Part shown: positions 26,177-39,222 of the stretch, in pieces
How positions within the stretch are numbered: position 1 is the first letter of the stretch
Layout of the letters: each line of letters opens with the position of its first letter
Source of the DNA: Tanytarsus gracilentus
Taxonomy: Eukaryota > Arthropoda > Insecta > Diptera > Chironomidae
NCBI GenBank assembly: GCA_038502055.1
Contig: JAXRKN010000038.1
Location: 4,774,001 to 4,838,000, forward strand
Length of the DNA stretch: 64,000 bases
Direction: 5' to 3'
The notes under the pieces: generated by a model
Database searches by the model: none
Seen by the model: only the letters and a program-made list of their open reading frames with translations
Told to the model about the DNA's origin: nothing
Program-made: the position numbers and the translations under genes

Positions 26177-28893
26177 TCATGCTTGACACATTGGCGGGAA
26201 GTTAGTTTCGTCAAACATTTGAACAGAGACGTCATTGGCCGAGTTGATGGCATTTGCAGTAGATGTTCCTTTCATAACTTCAGCAAAGCTCGTTCCAAAG
26301 TTCGCGACAGCTGGCAGTGTAGCGTCCGCAATCTTACTCTCAGTCATTGATGAATTAATTGATTCACCACCCGATGACTCAATGCCAGATAACTCAGTTA
26401 TGTCATACAATGAACCCCTCAAGTCGTGGCATTTCAAGAGTTTGCATTCTCCGCCATTCGAATCGAGATTATAAATGTAAAGAAACCCATCCTCACATGC
26501 GACCATCAATCTCAGCTCTTTTTCCAATTTTGTCACCACGCACGTGTATCGAAGTCCAGGTTCAGTCAACTGAACATGCGCAAAAGCACGATCCTGATAA
26601 AGCATTGTGCTCATCGGAATAAATTCCATTGCCTTCGTAAAAGCTTTAATTATGCCCGATCGCTGATCTTCATGATTTTCCTCTTCATCGCCACTCTCGG
26701 TTAAAGCTAATTTATCCTGTCGCTTTTCGGCAGCGTCTCTAGCCTTCTGATCCACTCGAAAAATGTGGATTGTCTCGGTGTTGCTGCTGACAGAAACAAA
26801 ATTTCCACAAATACTAAAATTGAGCGATACAATTTGTGCGTAACGCTTCATTCCGCGTCGGAATTCCATCACGCGTTGGCCATTTTTAGTGCAAAAAACA
26901 CGAATGATCGTTCCCTTTTCGGAGGCTGTCACAAGGAGACCACCGGTGGACGAAAAGTTCAGAGCCGCAATGGAGCTACTGTGAGCCTCAATAATGGTTC
27001 TCTCTTGGAGATTACCTGCATCAAAAATCTGAATGTTGCCGGCATCTCTCGTACACGGATACGCCAAATGCGAGTTGAGACTTAACGAAATGAGACCCAT
27101 AGGATTTTCAGGTAATTGTTTGATGGAATGAAGTAGACGCATATCACGAATGTTGTGAATATAAATGCTATCTTTGAGACAAACGACAAGACGCGAACGA
27201 TTCATCACGACCGTCAAGATGTTTCTCGGGTATTTAAATTCGCAAATTTCAGTTCGTTTTTTAAAGTGATAGATCTAAAAAAATATTTAATTAATTTCAT
27301 ATCAATATTTAATTCATGAATGTCGTGATCGTGACTCAATCACGTGTACAGAAGAAAAATATAATGTAAAAAAAGTAAAACAAAGGTCTTTGTACTGTAA
27401 ACTCTCGCATAGTCATCAAATTACTCACTTTCAGCTTGTTTTGCTCGCTCGAGATAACGACAGCAACCAGGCTGCTCGAGAAGAGCCGTTCAGCAATTTT
27501 CGTATCGACATTACTCTCGCTATTAAAGATCTCGTCAAACTTATTGACACCTTGAATTGAGAAGAGCTTGTACCCGCTATCATTCGCGACGGATAATGAT
27601 CTGCAAAATATAATTAAATAAATAATTGATTGATGGTTTTTTTCTTCATATATAGCGATAAAGTTTTTAAAAAATGTCTACTAAAAATTATTTTTTAATA
27701 ATCTGTAATATTTTCCCATGAAACAAATCCAAATAAATTATTTAAAATTTAATAAGAATTTCAGGATTTAAATTTAAAAAAGTTTGAGATTTTAAAGTAA
27801 ATTTTTTAAACATCTCACTAAAAATTAATTAACATCCCATAACGAAATTTACGGATGCTCCCAAAGCCTTTTGTTTCGCGTATTTTTTTTTAAAAGCTGC
27901 TTGGCATTCGCTGAAACTTCAATAAAATTAAATTTTTCAATGTCGATGTCAGTGGCGTATATATTTTTTTTCATAACATAAGTCTATACACTTGAAAATT
28001 TAACGTCAAATGGGTTAATGACATTTTGCTGCAATTAGATTAGATATCAAATTTTTCGAAGTAAAAAATGAGTAATAGATAAGAAGAATTTTCAAGGTGA
28101 AATTAAAATCGAATGCACTCGTGAATGATTTTTTTAAAAAGCAGCTAAAAGAAGAAAAGCTAACTTCACAAATACATATTCAATATTCGTCAGCTGGCCT
28201 CATATACAGCTTGTTGATGCTTTATTATTATTATTTTTTTACAGTACATCGCGCGCCTTCTTCATGACGTCATGAGCCACAAAAAAATAAAATATTAAAT
28301 TTAAAATATTTTTTGACGATGAAATTTTCCTAGAAATTGAGTAATTTTTAAAAACTAACAATTTGCTGTAATTTTTTCCAATTAAGCTTAGATCATATCT
28401 GAGCTTCATATTTCGCTTCTATAAAGCTCAGCTAAACAAGAAAGTCCTTGAGTTTAAAAATAAAGAGAAAACGTCAGGCGAGCACAGGCTGTGATTTTTT
28501 TTCGCATTGACACACGATTTCGTAATATGTTGTTTTTTCGCAATTAACATAAATATTTGAAAATTACTAGAGACACTGATAACTTATATGAAAATTTAAT
28601 TATTCGATAAAAATGTAGGTCAAAGTGAAGAAAAAGAAGAAATGGCTGATAGTTTGCATTTACATGAAAAAAAATTGTGAATATTCCAGCAACAACAAGT
28701 TAATGATCATCAGTATTTCTTTGTTAAAAGCACCTCGCTCAGCCATATTTTTCCCCCCATATTAACACAATAGTATCGATTTAAAAATTAATTATTGTTC
28801 ATCTACATACGTATAATCTTGATTAAAGTTTATTCTAAATTTTCCATTGCTCGACTTCTTATTGGCTACACAACTCTTTTTCATATCACTCAT
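26177..28893 (-). CDS. Atg18: Autophagy PROPPIN Atg18 (WIPI1/2 type)
   Basis: Three coding exons, 28811-28893, 27429-27600 and 26177-27274, give 450 residues. The 83-nt first exon is easily missed; it reads MSDMKKSCVANKKSSNGKF then INFNQDYT, and joins in phase to SLSVANDSGYKLFSI, exactly the start of WIPI blade 1. A seven-bladed beta-propeller follows: RLFSSSLVAVV, IYHFKKRTEICEF, LYIHNIRDM-like (IYIHNIRDMRLLHSI) and EFRRGMKRYAQIVSLNFS. The Phe-Arg-Arg-Gly motif (residues 223-226) binds PI3P and PI(3,5)P2. The loop after SSNTETIHIF (about 270-300) is acidic (DEEENHED) and likely corresponds to the membrane-inserting loop of blade 6. WIPI2-type proteins recruit Atg16 to the phagophore. The first intron is 1.2 kb. 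Drosophila has two such genes (Atg18a, Atg18b); which one this is cannot be settled by eye. Confidence 0.93.
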
Positions 28894-29623
28894 TTGGCTT
28901 AAATGCACTTCTTCTTAGCAAAAAAAATAAATGTAGGCTCGATATATTTTATTTATTTAAAAATATGTTTGTGAGTAAGATTTGATTTGATTGCACAAGT
29001 AGTCAGTCGCAACTGAAAATAAAAGTCGATTTTTCATTCTCCAGTTGTGAATTTGTCAGAGTAGGATCGAATATTTTTTTGCGCAGAATATTAATAAAAC
29101 CCGTAATCATCTCTGTGTTGTTTGAGTGTGTTCGTAGAAGCATTATCCACTAACACTCATATAACACACTCAAACAGCTGAGAGAGTGATGTTGTTGATT
29201 GCAAGCAAAAATTTAATTTCAATTTGCAAAAGTTTGGAAGTGACATTTTTTCCTGGAATTAATTTTCAATATTTTTATTTAAAAAAATGTTCATTTTTAT
29301 TAAGTGGATAAAGTGAATCATTAATTTTAAGTAGCATAACTTAGTGAACTTCGCAGTTGCATTGTTTGTAAACAAAAAAATTCTCTCTTAGTCACTCACA
29401 CATGCACAGCTTGTGAACTTTCCAACATCAATATATAAGTTAACCGTTTCCACTTTATTTGAAGCATATAGCAAGCCCTGACTCTGCCTCTTTGCACATA
29501 TAATCCTATAACAGGATAGGTAGTGCTGAATTTTCATCATATTCAACAACAAAAAGTAATTCTAGAATCATAGATATCTATTTCGACCTCTGCAGGTCTA
29601 ATTCTTATTAAATTGCAGTGAAA
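28894..29623. promoter_or_regulatory. Divergent promoter region of Atg18 and the Nudix gene
   Basis: 730 bp between two opposed start codons, so promoters and 5' UTRs of both genes lie here. No coding sequence seen. Confidence 0.4.
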
Positions 29624-31416
29624 ATGTCTTCACGTTTGTTAGACTTAGCGAGAAAATTCAATGTGTTTTATTTAAATGGTAAATATTAATCAATATTCGT
29701 TTCATTTGGGTGAGAAGAAAAAATCTCGAAAGGGGCAAGAGAAAATTTTTGTTTTCACTCGACATTTTTTTCCGTTGCCTCTACATCAATTAATTTCTCA
29801 AGTGAAAATTTTCGCCTTGAATTCACTTTTTCAATCACGACACATGCTCATGGGTGTTGATCATTAGATCTTGTCGCATCGAATTGAATTCTGGAGATGA
29901 GCGAGAGCTTTTGGAAAAATGCCGACTAAAAATCGATTTTTTGCGCAATGTTGTGTTCCTTTTCATTTCTTTCTCCTCCTCACTCAATATCGTCACCATC
30001 ATCCGCAAGTGGCCTGCCCGAAAAGAAAAAAATAAATACTACAAATGATTTTAATTTTCTTTTTCTTATGCCGCAATTATTTTTAGGTTTCGAACGAAAC
30101 GTATGTAAACCTTTTGTCGTATGCGGACAGCAAGTTGGTCTAAGTATGTACACTTATAGAGATAAGTGCAATTTGTAATTTCCTTAATTTTATTTACTCT
30201 CAGTACGTCCCGATGTCCTCAACGAACTCCTCAAATATCCTGAAGTATTTTTTATTCGCGAAGTTCAAAAGATCGATGATAACATTGAGGTTGGTTTATG
30301 CTCAAAATTTCATTTTTTATCATCATTAAAAAATTTTTCTTACATAGACAATAGTGGAACTAAATCCCGCATATAGAGACTATTCGGAACGGACTGAAAA
30401 AGTCGACATCATTTTGCGCGATATGCGTAATCGTGGACTCTTTCCAGCTGCACTAAAGGGTGTGTATAACTTTTATTGCTTGATACGATTGGCCTTGAAT
30501 AACGTTTCTTTATTTACCTTCTTATCATCCCGATTGCGTTCATCGACATTCATGATATTGTGTGCGATTATTTCAAAAGGATGGAGAGACGAAAATTATG
30601 AGGTGATGAACGTTAGTAATGTTAGCATGTTAAAGATGGATAGATCGGCAACATGTCTTTTTGGTATCAGGAATTTCGGCGTAGAAATTAACGGTTATAT
30701 CAGGCATCCCCAGAAGGGCTTATGCATCTGGCTTCAACAACGTTCCAGTGAGATCAACTTTTTTATGTGACTGATTTGTTTCTAAAGAAAAACTTTTTTT
30801 AGGCACTAAGCAAACATGGCCGAACAAGTGGGATAACATGGTCAGTGGTGGATTATCAGTTGGTTATGGAATTAGAGAGACGGCGGTTAAGGAGGCGGCT
30901 GAAGAAGCGTCAATTCCGGAGAGCTTGGCTCATAAAATTGTGAGCATAATTTTCGAACGATTAAATACTTTGCTAATTTAAAAATAATTTAGGTTTCCGC
31001 TGGATGTGTTAGCTTTTTTTTCGAGAGTGAGAGAGGACTGTTTCCCAACACGGAGTTCGTTTACGATTTAGAGCTACCATTAGATTTTGTTCCATTTAAT
31101 GCCGATGGCGAAGTATGAAATTAATTGCAACTAAAAATTTTTCGCAATTCTAATGAACTCAAATTTTTTTAAGGTTCAAAATTTTGAATTGCTGCCAGCA
31201 ACTGAATGCTTAGAGCGAGTTTTTTCACCTGACTTTAAGACAACCAGCTGCCCGGTAATTATCGACTTTTTGATAAGGCATGGCTTCATCGGACCGGAAA
31301 ATGAAAAGCATTTTACGGAGGTCGTTGAGCTCTTACATGTCCCCTTATGCAATCTCTTCACTTATTCACGCCAAAAAAATGCTATTGAAAATGGCGAAAA
31401 AAATGGCCAAAACTAA
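29624..31416 (+). CDS. DUF4743 + Nudix hydrolase (thiamine-diphosphate-damage type)
   Basis: Eight exons, 29624-29678, 30087-30143, 30204-30289, 30348-30459, 30580-30747, 30803-30939, 30993-31112 and 31174-31416, give 325 residues. The N-terminal part (LLDLARKFNVFYLNG..., VPVGQ-like CGQQVGLIRPDVLNELLKYP) is the DUF4743 domain. The Nudix domain starts near GVEINGYIRHP; its box reads GGLSVGYGIRETAVKEAAEE, with Lys instead of Arg before the first conserved Glu and the upstream Glu missing. The family is that of fly CG12567, yeast YJR142W and the N-terminus of Schizosaccharomyces Tnr3, shown to hydrolyse damaged (oxo/oxy) thiamine diphosphates. That role is carried over by homology. The end is Lys/Asn-rich. 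The 30460-30579 intron leaves a codon split as G|GA before WRDENYEV. Confidence 0.88.
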
Positions 31417-32265
31417 AAGATGAAAATCCAATTAACTAGCTCTCCCCTCTATATATTATTAAATTTTTCTCTCTCAATCGATTTTTACAACCTTTACGAC
31501 CTTTTCAATATACTAAAAATACATATATAATCCACACACCTATATATTTGATGAACAATTGATCAATGACAACGCAGGTTAGAAATTAAATCACAAAAAA
31601 AATTGCTAGTAATAATTTATTTCTCTCTGACATCCCCTTTAATAGCTAATAACGTGTCTCAAGAATGAAAGTTTTATTGCATATAAGAAAGAAAAAATGC
31701 CTAATATATAATATATATATAGAGAGCATTTTAGTTAGAGTTTATGATAAAAAAATGTATTAAGGGAAATTTAAAAAATTTCTAATTCTCTCCTTTTTCA
31801 CTAATTAAAATAGTAATGAAGACAATTTTTATTTAAGAATGTATTGAATTTTTTTCATAACAAGTAATTAATGTTTAGTCTATATATATATATCTCTAGT
31901 ATATATATTTTGAGGTATTTATAATCTGGTAATATCGAGGTAAAAAAATCAAGTTAATGTTTGTTTGTGTCGCGTATATGCATTAAAAATGAGCAATTAA
32001 AGATGAAAATAAAAATTATTTAAAAGCTTGTACGTAACGGTTTTTTTGAATTTAAATTTATTTTCTCTCTCACACTCTCTCAAAAAGCTTATGCTCGAAG
32101 TCTATTGGTCAAATTTTTCCACAACAATAAAAAAAAAGTTTTCAAAATAAAGCAAAAACTTGATAATCTTGAATTTAAAGCTATATGCGTGTCCATTTTA
32201 CAGTTAAAAGTGCTGTAAAGCTGTGAATCGATCTAGAATTAAGGATAAAGACGAATGTGACGAAA
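31417..32265. other. Spacer between Nudix gene and TMEM115
   Basis: A+T-rich 3' UTR and promoter sequence between two genes on the same strand, with AT dinucleotide runs near 31697-31722 and 31881-31912. No gene seen. Confidence 0.5.
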
Positions 32266-33595
32266 ATGAATAGACAAATTCAAATGAATTCAAATTTTTG
32301 GGCATCGCTTAGCCCTTCAATTAAGCTGATTTGCGGATTTAGCATTTTTGGATATATTTTGTCATTTAGCGATACAGCAATTCAAGTGAGTACATGTAAT
32401 GAATTGATCGACACAGATCCAGTAAATAAAATCTCTTCAATTCAAGGTATTGTCGGTGATTCCCGGAAATTTACTTCCATCATCTTTTGCAATTTGGACA
32501 GCGTTTACTTTTTGCTTCTTGGAAATTCACATTTGGGAAGTGATTGTTGACATAGTTTGTGTGACACTCTGCTTGAAGCTCATCGAACCTCTGTGGGATC
32601 AACTCCAAATTTTTGCTTTCTTTGCAGTGACGAATTTCAGTGTAGCAGTGCTTTCCACATTATACTACTTCCTCCTTTTCGCAATCACGAAAAATACGGA
32701 AATTCTCTTTGATGTAAAAATTCATGGACTCATTGGATTTTTAGCTGGTCTCTGTGTCGCCACCATGCTTGTCATGCCCAATTTATTAATTGCTAAAACA
32801 CCATTAGGAAATTTTACGAATCGGTAAGTGAGATATGACGACGTGGGCATTCATAGTATTAAGGACACGTGGTAACTAATTAAAAATTTATTCTCTCATT
32901 CGTTAGAAACCTCCCCCTTACGTTCATGGTTACGAGCATAATTTTTTGGGCTCTCAATCTTATATCGGGAACGTATCCAGTGATGTTTTTCAGTGGAATT
33001 CTTTCATCATTCATTTACTTACGCTTTTATCAAAGAAACTCAAATGGACGCGGAACAAACGCAGAAAACTTTACTTTTGCAAAGTGAGTGATTATCATAA
33101 ATATTTTATACATGAATTTCATTTCATTTCATTAACAGCTTCTTCCCGACGGCTTCTCAGCCAGTAATAAGGCTACTAGTAAATCCAATCTACAAATTGA
33201 GTCTCAACATTGGACTCGTCAAGCATCAACCAATAATTCCACTAAATCACAGTTCCAGTAGTGACATGAGATCATTGACAATGTCCATAAATCCAAGCGA
33301 TCAGCAAGACAATGAACGACGAAGAGCAATAGCTTTGAAAGCCCTCAACGAACGATGGAAAGCTCTTAATCAAACGGGCGACCAAACGAAATCGCAACAT
33401 CTACCAAAGTCTTTTCCTCAAACATCGAAGCAACATAGTCATCATGGACATAGTCACGGAGAGCGAAGAGTTATTCCTAAATTCGATATTGACGAATTAA
33501 TAAAACCCATTCCACTGCCAGCGCCGCCTGGAATGCTCATGCCATCTCCATCCTCATCACAACCACCACCTACAGATCCATCTTTAAACGACTAA
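32266..33595 (+). CDS. TMEM115: Golgi membrane protein TMEM115
   Basis: Exons 32266-32385, 32447-32823, 32907-33083 and 33139-33595 encode 376 residues. I take ATG at 32266; an in-frame GTG nine bases earlier is ignored. The N-terminal half is rhomboid-like with several hydrophobic helices: SIKLICGFSIFGYILSF, VIPGNLLPSSFAIWTAFTF, LKLIEPLWDQLQIFAFFAV, KIHGLIGFLAGLCVA. GILSSFIYLRFYQR, FPTASQPVIRLL and ERRRAIALKALNERWKAL are the TMEM115 hallmarks. The cytosolic tail has a His-rich stretch (HSHHGHSHG) and a Pro/Ser-rich end. TMEM115 sits in the Golgi, interacts with the COG complex and supports Golgi-to-ER retrograde transport; it lacks the rhomboid catalytic residues. AATAAA candidates are at 33609-33614 and 33693-33698. 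Confidence 0.93.
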
Positions 33596-34690
33596 ATGCT
33601 TTAATCTTAATAAAAAAAAATTATTCTTATTAACTTGTTTGAGGAATGTGTAAAAAATTTTACTAACGTAAAACTTTTAGTGAAATGTAAATAATAAAAA
33701 AAAAAGATTGATTCAAATTACAGTAATTCCATTTGCCTTTATTTTTATCTCAATTAGTTCTCACAACAATACAATGCTTTTCCTCCTCTAAATAATTTTT
33801 TCAACCCTTTCACGATATTTTATGAACACATTACGTTTATTACACAAAAATATATAATTCGATTCAAAATTTCTCATTAAATGTTAATTAGCTGGCATAA
33901 GTTGAGATTTTCCGTTTTGTTAAATGTTTTGGCTGATTTTCTCAAAAAAAATTTTTTTTTAATTTTTCAGTTCCCTCTTCACTCCCACACAAAAAATTAT
34001 TATCCATTTTTTTTTCTTTGAGCTTACTGCAATTTATTTTTTTTAGTTGACTTAACCACTTAAATATGTTTCTTTTCAATCTTATAGACTTTTTAGTAGA
34101 TCATATTAGTTAATAGAACAGTTTAGTTATACATAGTAGAGTAACGGCAATATAACAATCAATAGAGTAACTTAAAAGTTTTTTTTTTTGAAAATTTAAC
34201 GGGAAACTACAGAACGCATTTCTACATGCCAATTGCTAAGGATCAATTATTGTCACAACATAAACGTTATCAAAGTTTATATTTTCGTTTGCCTTATTAA
34301 TAAAATTCGCATAAAATTAAATTCTTCTTTGTTAAATATATATAAAAAAAATAAACGCATGATTTTTTTTTCGTTCGATGATAAATGTTAGATAGGCTTA
34401 AATTAATTTTATTATTTTCATAGTGTGTAAAGAAAAAAAAAGATTTTTTTTAATTTAAACGTTTGCGGTCTTTTTTTGAAGTCCTTAGTAATGTATAAAT
34501 TTATAATTTTATGCTTAACCATCGTTATTTTTTTCCGTTCATATCGAATTGAGCTGATTTTGCAATCTGATATGAAACCGCATTTCTTTTTATCCTCCTT
34601 CCACTCTCTCCATCTCTCTTTCGTAGTAAGTAAAAATTCATGCTTATGCAAAACTCAAAAAAAAACTTTTTGATGAAATTATGGATTTAC
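33596..34690. other. Convergent spacer, TMEM115 and EAAT 3' regions
   Basis: Two opposed genes end here. The sequence is A+T-rich with possible TMEM115 polyadenylation signals at 33609 and 33693. Open stretches around 34418-34673 are homopolymer-rich and unconvincing. Confidence 0.5.
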
Positions 34691-37600
34691 TTATTCCTTT
34701 GATTGATGTAGCTCGACTAATTCATGCGGTTCGCCAGATTCCTTTCGAGGGGGGGAATTTTAAATTTGCATTAAATTTATAAAAATATTTATCTCATCCC
34801 TTACCAATTTCGCGGATATTCCAGCGAGTTCTCCTTTTGATAAATGGTCGACAATAATTGTTCCCAAAGCATCGCACATTACATTAATTGTGGTACGGAA
34901 ACGATCACTATGGATGCCATGTATGAGAAAATCAATGAAAAAAATTTATTTATATTTCAACTCACAGAAGCCAATCGACAGCAATAATGATGGTTACATC
35001 CTCGGCTATAAAAAGTTTTATTTTTTGATAAAGGCTTTTTTTATAATAATGTTTACTCACCAGGAAGGCCTACCGTATCGAGAACCATCACCATGGTAAT
35101 TAATCCGGCCTGGGGTATTCCAGCAGCACCAATTGAGGCCGCAGTTGCAGTCACGCTACATGTGAAAGCTTTTTACAAAAGTCCTTTTGTGTACGAAAAA
35201 AAATTAAATACTCACCTCACAGCTACAATGTGACCCAGGGTTAAGTGTATATTTCTCAATTGAGCAATGAAAAGTGCAGCGACAGCCTCGTAAAGGGCAG
35301 TTCCTGTAGAAAGGTATAATTTGAAGAAATTCGTACACCATAAAAAATATCTCTCAACTCACCGTCCATGTTTATCTAGAAGTCATGAGGCAATAAAAAA
35401 TCAAATAAATTTCATTTTATAGCAGGGCCATAAATTTTGACACTTACCGTGGCTCCGACAGGAACGACAAATCTCGTTACGCGTGGATCAATGCCCATGT
35501 TGTCGAGACAATTAATTGTAATTGGCATTGTGGCTGAGCTCGATCCGGTACCAAAAGCAGTGGCGAGTACTTGCGACATCTTCAAGACATACCCATACGG
35601 TAGTTTTCGAACAACACAGAAGAAAATTATGGCAATCGTTCCGAATCCGTGAATGAAGAGACCGAACATGACTGTCATGAAGTATTTTCCCAATTTTCCA
35701 ATAACCTCGGCAAGCGATTCCATCTCGAGAATTTTTGCACTGATGAGGAAGAAAACTCCAATCGGTGAGAGCCTAACGAACCGCATGAAAAATGTGAGTG
35801 AGATGAATATAAAATAGGGTAGAAAAATCTCACCAAATAACCCATCGAGTAATAATCATCATAGCCTCGCTTAATGCTACGAGAAATTCTTGAATCGGCT
35901 TTCCACGCTCTCGCATTTTACCAATTGTTGCACCGAGTACGACACTAAACATGACCAAGCCCAAGACATTCATTCCCTCACGCCATTGTCCTTTTATCTT
36001 GAATGATGTCAATGGGACTAAAAATCACAATGATTTTTGGGATGATGAAGAAATTGTGAATTAGAAATAATCTTCTTTGTCGTCAGTTGCTTACTTCAAA
36101 TCGCCATATTTATGCTAGCATGACTTGAAGTGAGCAAGCGGAAAATTCAATTCCTTGAGCTTATGTGATTTAAGAAAGTTTTCCGTCAAACAAGCTTTTC
36201 GCACATTTTACAAAAGTTTAAAAAAGCTTCAAAAATTTAAAGATTTTATTTTCCTAGATTTAAAGCTAAGTTTTTTAAATATTTAAAAGCTTTTCTAATT
36301 TTTAAAAGTGTTGCAAAAGCTCTACTTTGAGTGTAAAAATTTCAATCATAAGCTCGAGAAATGTGTTAATTATTCAGTAATCAAATGTAGTTAGTTCACC
36401 CGTCAAAAAAAATATCTCTTCACAAAAATTTGTTAATTGACATTAGTAGAATCCTAAATTTTATTTTTTAGCACCTTCTTGTTGTTATTTGAGTAGTTTG
36501 TTATCAAGAAAAGCTATTTTAGAAATTTAACCATATTGTTGGTCATCAATATTTTCACATATCTGTTGGCACTCGACGCGACAGCGATTTAGAACACCCA
36601 CGAATGTGAACACGTTATGGGTGAAAGCGTGAGTGTGATTCGCACGACAACCTGCTGTTGATTTACAAAAGCAGATCATGCATACATACATAGAATATTG
36701 TGTCATTGATATGGGAAAACATTGAGGATTTCCTCAATTAATGTGTTATACATCCAACACCAAACGTAACTGTTTTTGAAATTTATTTTTAAAAATTCTA
36801 AAACAGCTTTTTTCTGAGATGCAAAATCAAATTAAATTTCTATGTTCTATTATTAGCGGTTTTCACGAAAAAAATAACTTAAATTGAGGTTAGTAATTGT
36901 GGCAGATTTCAATTTTGGTGACGAGTAGAGTTTTGAGAGACAATTTGAACTAAAAATTCTTTCTGACCCTCGTCAAAATAGAAGATTATCAGTACATTAA
37001 TCTCTCGCATGTGTGTGTTTGAGGCACTACTTAAATTTATTTTAGTCATGAGGAAGCGATTTTTTATAAATTTCTAATACCAGGAATTTTTTTTATAAAA
37101 AAATTTATAAGAAATTTTGCAAGCATTTTTTTGATAATTTTTTTTCTTGTCATGTGTATCTCATGGTACCATGGGCATGCCAATTAGAAGCCCACAAACC
37201 AGCATATCAATTAAAAAAAAGTATTAACTTTTAAAGCCTAATTAGAATAAAAGTAATTAAATTTAATTTTTTGCAGCATAATTTTGAATTAAAAAATCGC
37301 CTAACCTTCTCTGCCTTCATAATCGGTAATTATAAACTTGCTAATAGTGAACTTGTTACGATCATCGGGAGACAATTCGGATATTTTTATTTTAGTGCCA
37401 TTACCAATATCAGCTGTAACGTTCGGTGGTGGCTCCAAGTGTGTGCGATATTGAAACATCGTGGCCTGAACAATGTTTGGCGGAAAGAGATTTCTGTTGT
37501 TTTTTTAGTGCAAAGAGAAGAAAGACAATTTATATTTTTTTATAGATTTAATGTTCACATAAACATGTCATGTGATGACTTTTAAAACATCTCGGCTCTA

Positions 37601-38190
37601 GAAAAAGAGATAAGATTTTATCTAAATTTAAAATTACCTCACTAAATCAAGAAGAGTGTCAGCTGTGAGGACGTCACGAGATACCTTTGTGTCGCTCTTT
37701 AAGTCAGTTTGATGCCCTCGACCAGGTTGGAACACCGACACAAGGATAATTCCGAGAATTACTGCACATACCGTCGTTGTGAAATAATAAATTATTGATC
37801 TAGGATGAAAGAGAGGGGAAAAAAATATGAGCAAGACCTCAATGCAGCTTTGCTTAAGAATGCCATGGTGACATACCTCATTGCAATCTTCTTAGATAAA
37901 CTTAAATCTAGAGCGCCAATGGCACTAGTGATAGATGCTACGATCAATGGCACAATCAGACATTTGAGCATCCTTAAAAATAAATCACCAGGATACTGAA
38001 TATACATAATGTCGCGTTCCGTCCAAACATGGTCAGATTTTTTTAAAATAAGTCCAAAAACTGTGCCGCCTATAACGCCCACGATTGTGACAACTGTCAG
38101 GAGATTTTCGCCCAGCACACTCCGACGATCTCGACTACTACTGTTTGATGTTGGCCGCTCATTACTGGTTGCTGTATGATTTGTTTCCAT
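34691..38190 (-). CDS. Eaat1: Excitatory amino acid transporter (SLC1 glutamate/aspartate family)
   Basis: Eleven exons on the minus strand: 37877-38190, 37638-37799, 37306-37493, 35834-36017, 35448-35772, 35363-35375, 35216-35303, 35061-35155, 34966-35005, 34805-34907 and 34691-34741, giving 520 residues. It is a sodium-coupled glutamate transporter with eight helices and two re-entrant loops. Visible motifs are PGDLFLRMLKCLIVPLI, a glycosylatable extracellular loop (NVTADIGNGTK), VIWLSPIGVFFLI, GTGSSSATMPIT (HP1), NMDGT in TM7, AASIGAAGIPQAGLITM (HP2) and DWLLDRFRTTINV (TM8). The end is PHELVELHQSKE. In flies the glial Eaat1 clears glutamate from neuropil, while Eaat2 prefers aspartate/taurine. 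I lean to Eaat1 but sequence reading cannot exclude Eaat2. The 1288-bp intron 36018-37305 holds nothing recognisable. The promoter region to the right abuts the repeat element at 38913. Confidence 0.93.
35363..35375 (-). CDS. Eaat1: 13-nt microexon of the EAAT gene (NMDG motif)
   Basis: This exon reads ATA AAC ATG GAC G between a good acceptor (cttctag) and donor (gtgagt). It joins GGA GCC ACG upstream and GA ACT GCC downstream, restoring GATINMDGTALYEA. The Asn-Met-Asp-Gly-Thr sequence is the invariant sodium/substrate site of the SLC1 family. Thirteen is not a multiple of three, so skipping would both remove the motif and shift the frame. Confidence 0.9.
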
Positions 38191-38912
38191 CTTTATTTGC
38201 TATTTTATATAAAATTATTGTCTTTAATGTGTGTGTCAATGTGATTATTGTTGGTGCACAGCGTGATGATTGTTATTCCCTCTTCTCTCCTTTTACGTAC
38301 TTCCTTCCGTCCTCCTCCCACACTCCTCGAGAATTTTTTCCTCCGCGCTTCACGGAAGTTTATTTTTTTAATCTATGTGGATAATGACAAGGAAAAAGGC
38401 AAATTAGGATAATTGTGTGGTGGGATGATGATGAATAAAAAGAAATTGTGGAATGACTGCATCCATTAGTTGTCGACGACAACGACAATGAAATTATACT
38501 CTGATGCGAGAGAGATGGAGAAAGTGAACGGAAATGAATTCATTTGAGTGAAAACACGAAAACTTTTAAAACATGCGATTAAATCTTAAAAGCTCTCTTT
38601 TGAGCATCGACATCATAAATCCTTAAAAAGCATGCTGGATGTGCTTACAAGATAAAAGCAGTCGCAGCTCTTTTCATTCTATGCTCTCTATCGCTTAACG
38701 AGCGCAATTTGTTTGCTTTCTTATTTATTCACGCCATGCCATTGACTTAGTCGTGTTTGATGAACACTTGAATCTGCGGGAACTTTTATGAAACTTTTCC
38801 CGCTTTTTAGCTATTCATGTGTGGTTTGTTTACAGGGTTAAGAGGCTTGGCTTTTGTTTCTGATTCACTGGAATTTAGATTTTTCTTCTCAATTTTTACG
38901 GATTGTTTTTTA
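38191..38912. other. EAAT upstream region
   Basis: 722 bp between the EAAT start codon and the repeat element, presumably promoter and 5' UTR. It has several short CA/GT and GAGA-like tracts but no gene. Confidence 0.45.
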
Positions 38913-38953
38913 GTGTAACCCACGAAGTGGTGTAACACTTATATGCCCTGCTT

Positions 38954-38994
38954 TCCGTCCGTCCGTCCGTCCGTCCGTCCGTCCGTCCGTCCGT
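38954..38994. repeat. (TCCG)n microsatellite
   Basis: About ten uninterrupted copies of TCCG/CCGT. Markedly G+C-rich against the surrounding A+T-rich sequence. Confidence 0.95.
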
Positions 38995-39222
38995 TCCTGA
39001 AATTCCGAGGCCCCTGGGACAGCTAGAGATTTCGGGTTTTCGCCAAATGATAGCTTATAGACTCTAGTTTTGCCCAAATCAATAATATTTCCATCTCTCT
39101 CACTTTAAAGTTAGTTAAATTAACAAAAACTATTAAATATGGGGGGTGTTGCGTGTAATATAAATTTAAGGGGTAATTTTTAAGTCTTGCAGAAAAATTT
39201 TAAGTCGATGTCAGATTCAGAA

